DNA of 11,028 bases from an uncultured Lachnospiraceae bacterium (GTDB taxonomy: Bacteria; Bacillota; Clostridia; Lachnospirales; Lachnospiraceae). Shown piece after piece: positions 6,680 through 11,028 of this stretch (positions are counted from its first letter, which is position 1; every line of letters starts with the position of its first letter). Position numbers and translations under genes: made by a program. The notes beneath the pieces were generated by a model. It ran no database searches and was not told where the DNA came from. It worked only from the letters and a program-made list of their open reading frames with translations. The stretch is taken from contig CAJUFU010000028.1 of assembly GCA_910585555.1 (NCBI GenBank), positions 27,504 to 38,531 on the forward strand, read 5' to 3'.

Positions 6680-6688
6680 TGATATAAT
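6680..6688 (+). promoter_or_regulatory. extended -10 promoter for the alarmone synthetase gene
   Basis: TGATATAAT (6680-6688) is a perfect TATAAT with the TGn extension. No good -35 lies at the expected distance. Transcription would start near 6695, so the mRNA would carry an 87-nt leader before the GTG start at 6782, with a palindrome and a possible short leader frame in it. Confidence 0.55.
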
Positions 6689-6723
6689 ATAGACGATAGT
6701 TGTGAGCAGTGCAAAGGATATAA

Positions 6724-6735
6724 AATGCCGGCATT
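6724..6735. other. 12-bp perfect palindrome in the alarmone synthetase leader
   Basis: AATGCCGGCATT is a perfect self-complementary 12-mer with a GC-rich centre in otherwise AT-rich DNA, about 30 bp after the predicted transcription start. This is a suitable place for a dimeric repressor. The ATG inside its left half also begins an 11-codon open frame. Confidence 0.4.
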
Positions 6736-6781
6736 GCTATGGAATGATAAAAGTAAGTAGTAATCGGGGGATCAGTAAAAC

Positions 6782-7441
6782 GTGGAAGTGATTGTAGACA
6801 GAGATCGGGACGGAGATATTGACAGTTGGAAAGAGGTCCAGCTGATTTATAATTCCGCTCTGAAACAGATTGCAACAAAGTTGGAAATTTTGAACGATGA
6901 GTTCCAGCATGTACACCGGTACAATCCGATCGAGCATATCAAGTGGCGCATTAAGACGCCGGAAAGCATCGTCAAGAAACTTAAGAAACATGGTTATGAA
7001 TCTACCATTGATAATATGGTGCGTTATGTCAATGACATAGCGGGTATTCGCGTAATCTGTTCTTTTGCATCGGACATTTATCAGATTGCAGAGATGATTA
7101 GTAACCAGAAAGACATTCGTGTGATTTCCGTTAAGGACTATATTGTGAATCCTAAATCCAGCGGCTATAAGAGTTATCATATGCTGGTGACGGTGCCGGT
7201 CTACCTATCCGACAGGATTGCGGATGCCAAGGTGGAGATTCAGATTCGTACAGTGGCGATGGATTTCTGGGCCAGCCTGGAGCATAAGATTCATTATAAG
7301 TTTGAGGGAAATGCGCCGGAACATATCAAGGAACAGCTGGTGGAGTGCGCCCAGATGGTGGCGGCATTAGATGTCAGGATGATGTCCTTAAATGAGGAGA
7401 TTCTGCACATTGAACAGGAAGGACAGGGACGAAGAGAATAG
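6782..7441 (+). CDS. small alarmone synthetase, RelQ/RelP type (p)ppGpp synthetase
   Basis: This cytoplasmic enzyme should transfer pyrophosphate from ATP to GDP or GTP, making (p)ppGpp. It is 219 residues, the size of single-domain synthetases, with no hydrolase, TGS or ACT domains. Visible motifs are RIKTPESIVKKLKK (56-69), NDIAGIRVIC with the metal-binding Asp85, KDYIVNPKSSGYKSYH (118-133), and VEIQIRTVAMDFWASLEHKIHYK with Glu152 and His168. A charged helical tail (about 180-219) resembles the tetramerisation region of RelQ. The start is GTG at 6782: an in-frame TAA at 6776 rules out anything upstream, and GTG 6788 is the only near alternative. The ribosome site is poor (GGGGG at 6766-6770, 11 nt away), so translation may be weak or regulated. 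It stands alone with its own promoter and a strong terminator. RelQ rather than RelP is a judgement by similarity. Confidence 0.93.
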   Translation: MEVIVDRDRDGDIDSWKEVQLIYNSALKQIATKLEILNDEFQHVHRYNPIEHIKWRIKTPESIVKKLKKHGYESTIDNMVRYVNDIAGIRVICSFASDIYQIAEMISNQKDIRVISVKDYIVNPKSSGYKSYHMLVTVPVYLSDRIADAKVEIQIRTVAMDFWASLEHKIHYKFEGNAPEHIKEQLVECAQMVAALDVRMMSLNEEILHIEQEGQGRRE

Positions 7442-7481
7442 TGCCTGTCGGCCAAAAGGAAGCAACATAGGAGTATTCATG

Positions 7482-7508
7482 AAAAGAGGGAGCGCCGCTC
7501 CCTCTTTT
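7482..7508 (+). terminator. strong intrinsic terminator after the alarmone synthetase gene
   Basis: A perfect 12-bp stem, AAAAGAGGGAGC (7482-7493) with GCTCCCTCTTTT (7497-7508), closes a GCC loop. The stem ends in TTTT and a T-rich stretch follows. It lies 40 bp after the stop codon. The A-rich left arm gives a T tract on the other strand as well, though no minus-strand gene is near. Confidence 0.88.
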
Positions 7509-7608
7509 GAGATTTATTTTCCGCTAAAATGAGGAGTGCCCAGGCACCTTTCGGCACCCGGGCTATTATGAAAAAATTTATCCATGTGTGTAATGATAAC
7601 ACTACATC

Positions 7609-7638
7609 TTGTCTCGTTTGGTATGTTTAAAGTATACT
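7609..7638 (+). promoter_or_regulatory. possible upstream promoter of the envelope cluster
   Basis: TTGTCT (7609-7614, 4 of 6) and TATACT (7633-7638, 5 of 6) are spaced by 18 bp. The -10 lies inside the palindrome AAGTATACTT (7630-7639), which could be an operator. It would give a leader of over 200 nt to the next gene, or a small RNA. Confidence 0.3.
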
Positions 7639-7749
7639 TCCTAAATATGAATAAATTATGAACATGGTGTAAAGTTATCGTTAATATTTACAAATGGATA
7701 GAAAATGGAAAGAAAAAAATATGCAATGTGCACAAATGTCTTTTCTTTA

Positions 7750-7778
7750 TTGTCATCACCGTAGAAAAATGTTAAAAT
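7750..7778 (+). promoter_or_regulatory. sigma-A promoter of the coiled-coil/M23 gene pair
   Basis: The -35 TTGTCA (7750-7755) and -10 TAAAAT (7773-7778) each match 5 of 6 consensus bases at a 17-bp spacing, with TG at 7770-7771 as extended -10. The ten bases TGTTAAAATG recur in the promoter at 801-829. The start would be near 7785, about 80 nt before the chosen start codon. Confidence 0.65.
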
Positions 7779-7865
7779 GCAGACATGCTTGAAATTATTA
7801 CGGATGATAAGAAAATGGGATAAATGGGAATCATGTCTAAAGACAGAATCGGAATGGAGAATAGG

Positions 7866-8366
7866 ATGGATACGTTTATTGATAAACTGGCGCAGAAAAG
7901 AAATGCACAGGAGATGATTCGGGCTAATTCGGCGGCGGAGGCTGCCAGGATGGAGCAGATGCAGAACCAGTTAAAGGCTTATGACGAGATCATGCAGGAG
8001 ATTCGCAGTGTGAATCTAAAGACTGCCGAGAATGTGGCGGAAGTAAAGAAGGTGCTGGAAGAATGTATGGAGAAGCTTCAGGGCATGGAGACCGGCGGCG
8101 CACAGAGCGTGGATATGGAGCAGACGCTTTCGCAGGTTAAGGCTCTCTTAGAGGAGCGCCTTAAGCAGTCCGAGGACTTTGTGCACAAGGAAAATGTGAA
8201 AGTATACCGCAATGTACAGGCAGCTTTTACGGAAGAATTGGGCAAACAGCCAAGGGAAGCAAAGGGCAGTAAAGCAGTGCTTCCGGTTTGTGTTTTGATA
8301 CTGATCGGGGTGATCGCAGATATCGTGATCAATCTTATCCCCATTATCGATGGATTTATGAGATGA
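7866..8366 (+). CDS. coiled-coil protein with C-terminal membrane anchor, coupled to an M23 peptidase
   Basis: The product is 166 residues if started at ATG 7866, which follows GGAG (7856-7859) at 6 nt and gives an MDTFIDKLAQ beginning I recall from Lachnospiraceae relatives. ATGs at 7824, 7833 and 7854 are in frame but have weaker ribosome sites. Residues 1-130 are charged and helical, with long stretches that look like coiled coil (about 15-70 and 84-125), and no cysteine pair or enzyme motif. Residues 137-158 form one hydrophobic helix (LPVCVLILIGVIADIVINLIPI), followed by only a few residues, so the protein is probably tail-anchored with its bulk in the cytoplasm. Its TGA overlaps the ATG of the endopeptidase gene (ATGA, 8363-8366), which implies coupled translation and probably a shared job in envelope growth. 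The function is not known to me. Confidence 0.85.
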   Translation: MDTFIDKLAQKRNAQEMIRANSAAEAARMEQMQNQLKAYDEIMQEIRSVNLKTAENVAEVKKVLEECMEKLQGMETGGAQSVDMEQTLSQVKALLEERLKQSEDFVHKENVKVYRNVQAAFTEELGKQPREAKGSKAVLPVCVLILIGVIADIVINLIPIIDGFMR

Positions 8367-9943
8367 AAATTATCAGCAGACATTATAAAAAGATGAAAAT
8401 TGCATATATTAAGGTTGCGGTGCTTGCGATCATCGCAGCCGCCTTTTGTCTGCCCTATATGCAGCGCTTAGAAAGCACGGGCGACAATATTTTTACGGTG
8501 TATCTAAACGGTATGCAGGTGGGCGTGATGGGCGATATTAAAGAGGTTGACAGTTGTCTGATCGCGGCCAGAAAGAAGCTTGCGGAAAGCAGTGACGAGA
8601 TGGTGCTTGCACAGAGCGATTTGACCTTTGCGGGAGACGAGGTGCTTTGGGGCGCCATAGATGACGATGATGTCATAATTTCAAATATGGTAACGGCTCT
8701 TCGCGCAAGCGTGAAGGAGACCTTGAATCGCTCATACACCGTGAAGATTAACGAGTATACGGTAAATCTTGCGAGCACCCAGGAGGTACTTGCGCTGCTA
8801 CAGGCTTCCATCCGCAAATATGACAGTAAGAATACCTACAATGTGGATTTGGTGCTGGACTCCGAGAGAGAGCTGAATGTGCTTACGACACAGATTTATT
8901 CTACGGAGGAACAAAGAGAGGAAGAAGAAGCCGAGGAAGTCATGACCAGCGTGGGCATCAACGCTGCGATAGATGAGATGTTTAAGGATATTGAACCGGC
9001 TGCGGAGAAGGATTTTGGGGATTATGAACTGGGACTTTTGTCACTGGGATTTGGGGATACTGTGGAGGTCGTAGAATCCTATCTGCAGGATTATGAACTG
9101 ACGCCTCTTTCCAAGGCCATTGAAGAGGTGACCAAAGATCAGGAAAAAGAGCAGATTTATGAAGTGGTATCCGGGGATACGCTTTCTCAGATTGCGGAGA
9201 AAAATGAGATACCGCTGGCAGATTTGGTTGCCATGAACGAGACCATCGAGAGTGAGGATTCCATGATTCGCGTGGGGGACGAGCTGATCGTGACTGTGCC
9301 GGAACCGGAACTTTCTGTGGAACGTACAGAGCAGATGTATTATGAGGAAGACTACGAAGCAGAAGTCATCTATGTGGACAATGATAACTGGTATACGAAT
9401 GAGACAAAGACGCTGCAGGAACCCTCTGCGGGACACCGCAAGGTGGTGGCCAACGTGTCTTATCGGAATAAGGAAGAGGTTGGCAGGGAGATTTTGAAAG
9501 AAGAGATCACCTATGAAGCTGTGCCCAAGATTGTGGAGCGTGGTACGAAGATTCCGCCCACCTATATCAAACCGATTTCCGGCGGCAGACTGACCTCCCG
9601 CTTTGGCAGGAGAAGGGCACCCACCAGAGGGGCCAGCACTTATCATAAAGGTGTGGACTGGGCGACACCGGTGGGAACGGCAGTCATGGCATCCTCTACC
9701 GGAACTGTGGCAAAAGCAGGCTGGGGCAGCGGCTATGGCTATGTGGTCTATATCAATCATGCGGACGGCAGGCAGACCAGATACGGCCACCTGAGTAAAG
9801 TTTTGGTATCCCAGGGGCAGACGGTGACCCAGGGCCAGAAGATTGCCTTAAGCGGTAATACCGGCGTGAGTACGGGACCACATGTGCATTTTGAAATACT
9901 GATAAATGGCGGCCAGGTGAATCCTTTTGACTATCTGAATTAA
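8363..9943 (+). CDS. membrane-anchored LysM-G5-M23 peptidoglycan endopeptidase
   Basis: This 526-residue protein should be held by an N-terminal membrane helix (about 13-33) with the rest outside, where an M23 zinc peptidase cuts peptide cross-links of peptidoglycan. Domains in order: an N-terminal region of unknown fold (40-180), an acidic linker (181-265), a LysM repeat (266-312, YEVVSGDTLSQIAEKN onward) that binds glycan, a G5-like domain (about 316-396), and M23 (about 405-523). The M23 metal and catalytic residues are present: HKGVD with His428 and Asp432, YGH with His476, and HVHFE with His507 and His509, so it should be active. The start is ATG 8363, overlapping the previous stop; the frame extends further upstream, but the residues before this ATG are not hydrophobic or signal-like. 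murA follows after 85 bp. SpoIIQ-like roles in sporulation are possible, but LysM plus G5 is not the SpoIIQ arrangement. Confidence 0.93.
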   Translation: MKIISRHYKKMKIAYIKVAVLAIIAAAFCLPYMQRLESTGDNIFTVYLNGMQVGVMGDIKEVDSCLIAARKKLAESSDEMVLAQSDLTFAGDEVLWGAIDDDDVIISNMVTALRASVKETLNRSYTVKINEYTVNLASTQEVLALLQASIRKYDSKNTYNVDLVLDSERELNVLTTQIYSTEEQREEEEAEEVMTSVGINAAIDEMFKDIEPAAEKDFGDYELGLLSLGFGDTVEVVESYLQDYELTPLSKAIEEVTKDQEKEQIYEVVSGDTLSQIAEKNEIPLADLVAMNETIESEDSMIRVGDELIVTVPEPELSVERTEQMYYEEDYEAEVIYVDNDNWYTNETKTLQEPSAGHRKVVANVSYRNKEEVGREILKEEITYEAVPKIVERGTKIPPTYIKPISGGRLTSRFGRRRAPTRGASTYHKGVDWATPVGTAVMASSTGTVAKAGWGSGYGYVVYINHADGRQTRYGHLSKVLVSQGQTVTQGQKIALSGNTGVSTGPHVHFEILINGGQVNPFDYLN

Positions 9944-9951
9944 TCTGCCCA

Positions 9952-9979
9952 TTTACAAATGGAAAGATTATGGTATACT
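9952..9979 (+). promoter_or_regulatory. sigma-A promoter of murA
   Basis: TTTACA (9952-9957) and TATACT (9974-9979) each match 5 of 6 consensus bases at 16-bp spacing, and TGG at 9971-9973 adds an extended -10. No terminator separates the preceding gene, so murA probably has this promoter plus readthrough. The leader would be about 43 nt. Confidence 0.65.
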
Positions 9980-10028
9980 GTTAGTTATATGTTTAGCATT
10001 TTTGTGTGAGAAAGGCAAGTAAACATAA

Positions 10029-11028
10029 ATGGAACAATATGCGATTAAAGGTGGGAATCCGTTAGTCGGCGAGGTGGAAATCGGTGGTGCGAAGAATGCG
10101 GCGCTGGCGATTCTGGCGGCAGCCACGATGACGGACGAGACCGTATTGATAGAAAATGTGCCTGACGTCAGAGACACGAATGTGATGATGCAGGCGATGG
10201 AAAGTATAGGCGTGATCATCAACCGGGTGGACAGACATACGGTAAAGGTCAATGCCTCGCAGGTTCATAACCTGGTGATCAAAGGCGATTATATCAAAAA
10301 GATCAGGGCCTCCTATTATCTGTTAGGAGCGCTGTTAGGGAAATACAGTAAGGCGGAAGTAGCGCTTCCGGGCGGATGCAACATTGGACTTAGGCCAATC
10401 GACCAGCATATTAAGGGTTTTCGCGCGCTGGGGGCCAATGTGGGAATTGAACATGGATTGATTATTGCAGAAACAAATAAACTCAAAGGGAACCATATCT
10501 ATATGGACGTGGTGACAGTGGGTGCCACCATGAATGTCATGATGGCGGCTGTCATGGCAGAAGGCCAGACGGTGATTGAGAATGCGGCCAAGGAGCCTCA
10601 TGTGGTAGATCTGGCGAACTTTTTAAACAGTATGGGCGCCAATGTCAAGGGCGCAGGTACGGATGTGATTCGTATCAAGGGTGTGTCTAAACTGCACGGT
10701 ACGGAGTATGGTATCATACCCGATCAGATTGAGGCGGGCACGTTTATGTTTGCCGCTGCGGTGACCAAGGGTGACGTGACGGTGAAGAACGTGATTCCCA
10801 AACACTTAGAATCCATCAGTGCTAAACTTTTGGAAATCGGCTGTGAGATAGAGGAGTCCGATGATGCGGTGCGTGTGGTGGCGGCCAAACCCCTTGGCCA
10901 TACCCATGTGAAGACACTGCCGTATCCTGGTTTTCCCACAGATATGCAGCCCCAGATTACCGTAGCGCTGGGACTGTCTGCCGGAACCAGCATTGTGACG
11001 GAGAGTATTTTTGAGAATCGTTTCAAAT
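10029..11028 (+). CDS. murA: UDP-N-acetylglucosamine 1-carboxyvinyltransferase MurA (3' end cut off)
   Basis: MurA transfers enolpyruvate from PEP to UDP-GlcNAc, the first committed step of peptidoglycan synthesis, in the cytoplasm. The window holds 333 codons of the usual 415-430, and the frame is open to the edge. The beginning MEQYAIKGGNPLVGEVEIGG is typical, with the conserved Lys22-Asn23 in GGAKNAAL. IRASYYLLGALLG (92-104) follows, then the active-site loop LPGGCNIGLRPIDQH with Cys117, matching E. coli Cys115; cysteine here, rather than aspartate, is the fosfomycin-sensitive form. GATMNVMMAA, the EPHVVDLANFL segment and TLPYPGFPTDMQPQ, with the catalytic Asp of the last motif, are all present. 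The ribosome site AAAGG (10011-10015) is 13 nt from the ATG, rather far. Its own promoter lies just upstream. Firmicutes often have two murA genes; which one this is cannot be told. Confidence 0.97.
   Translation, partial: MEQYAIKGGNPLVGEVEIGGAKNAALAILAAATMTDETVLIENVPDVRDTNVMMQAMESIGVIINRVDRHTVKVNASQVHNLVIKGDYIKKIRASYYLLGALLGKYSKAEVALPGGCNIGLRPIDQHIKGFRALGANVGIEHGLIIAETNKLKGNHIYMDVVTVGATMNVMMAAVMAEGQTVIENAAKEPHVVDLANFLNSMGANVKGAGTDVIRIKGVSKLHGTEYGIIPDQIEAGTFMFAAAVTKGDVTVKNVIPKHLESISAKLLEIGCEIEESDDAVRVVAAKPLGHTHVKTLPYPGFPTDMQPQITVALGLSAGTSIVTESIFENRFK

Larger units (their letters stand above)
7509..7823. other. non-coding region before the envelope cluster
   Basis: No convincing gene occurs here. 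The first part holds a GC-rich island (7536-7563) with two GGCACC copies 10 bp apart, the short palindrome GTGCC-CA-GGCAC (7536-7547), and outer GCCC/GGGC arms. The rest is AT-rich. It contains a possible promoter at 7609-7638, a palindrome AAGTATACTT (7630-7639), complementary AAAGAAAA (7709-7716) and TTTTCTTT (7741-7748) around TGCA-ATG-TGCA, and a well-formed promoter at 7750-7778. Confidence 0.5.

Noticed and set aside
8288..8362. Start of the M23 protein at ATG 8288
   Set aside because: This would overlap the coiled-coil gene by almost 80 bp and add a charged segment before the membrane helix; ATGA coupling at 8363 is the better explanation.
9041..9790. 249-codon minus-strand open frame within the M23 peptidase gene
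   Set aside because: It is opposite the LysM, G5 and M23 domains, whose motifs prove the plus strand is coding; the shadow has low-complexity composition and no ribosome site that I could see.
8363..9943. M23 protein as SpoIIQ of the sporulation engulfment complex
   Set aside because: SpoIIQ lacks LysM and G5 domains and is usually next to spoIID; only the general M23 and membrane anchor are shared.

Overview
The window reads as a chromosomal stretch from a low-to-mid GC Firmicute, most likely a Lachnospiraceae-type member of the Clostridia. I base this on the AGGAGG-type ribosome binding sites, sigma-A promoters with extended -10 elements, AT-rich spacers between roughly 50% GC genes, and several small protein families I associate with that group. 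I see no rRNA, tRNA, CRISPR array, transposase or prophage gene. No database search was possible; names rest on motifs read from the translations.

Layout, left to right. (1) The 3' end of an unrecognised + strand gene (2-193) and a conserved small cytoplasmic protein (274-771). (2) A nucleotide-sugar pair: a eukaryotic-type UDP-N-acetylglucosamine pyrophosphorylase (865-2091) and galE (2344-3360). The epimerase carries a small residue (Cys299) at the gatekeeper position that opens the active site to N-acetylated sugars, so the pair could make UDP-GlcNAc and interconvert it with UDP-GalNAc. A long bidirectional terminator hairpin (3392-3434) separates galE from the convergent gene. (3) Two minus-strand genes: a hemolysin III/TrhA membrane protein (3506-4156) whose promoter overlaps a cluster of ACTATG repeats, and a small conserved protein of 88 residues (4350-4616). 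(4) A divergent + strand gene for a large polytopic membrane protein resembling DUF6020/GT-C enzymes (4742-6625). (5) A small alarmone synthetase of the RelQ/RelP type (6782-7441), starting at GTG and preceded by a palindrome and a possible 11-codon leader, and followed by a strong terminator (7482-7508). (6) An intergenic region of over 350 bases with a GC-rich repeat and one or two promoters. (7) A cell-envelope cluster: a coiled-coil protein with a C-terminal membrane anchor (7866-8366), overlapping by ATGA a LysM-G5-M23 peptidoglycan endopeptidase (8363-9943), followed 85 bp later by murA (10029 to the window edge, incomplete).

The shared theme is UDP-GlcNAc and envelope metabolism: synthesis of UDP-GlcNAc, its epimerisation, its entry into peptidoglycan through MurA, and remodelling of the wall by an M23 enzyme, with a (p)ppGpp synthetase between them. 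Co-location does not prove co-regulation, since promoters and terminators divide the window into at least six transcription units. The most promising uncharacterised unit is the translationally coupled coiled-coil/M23 pair next to murA.
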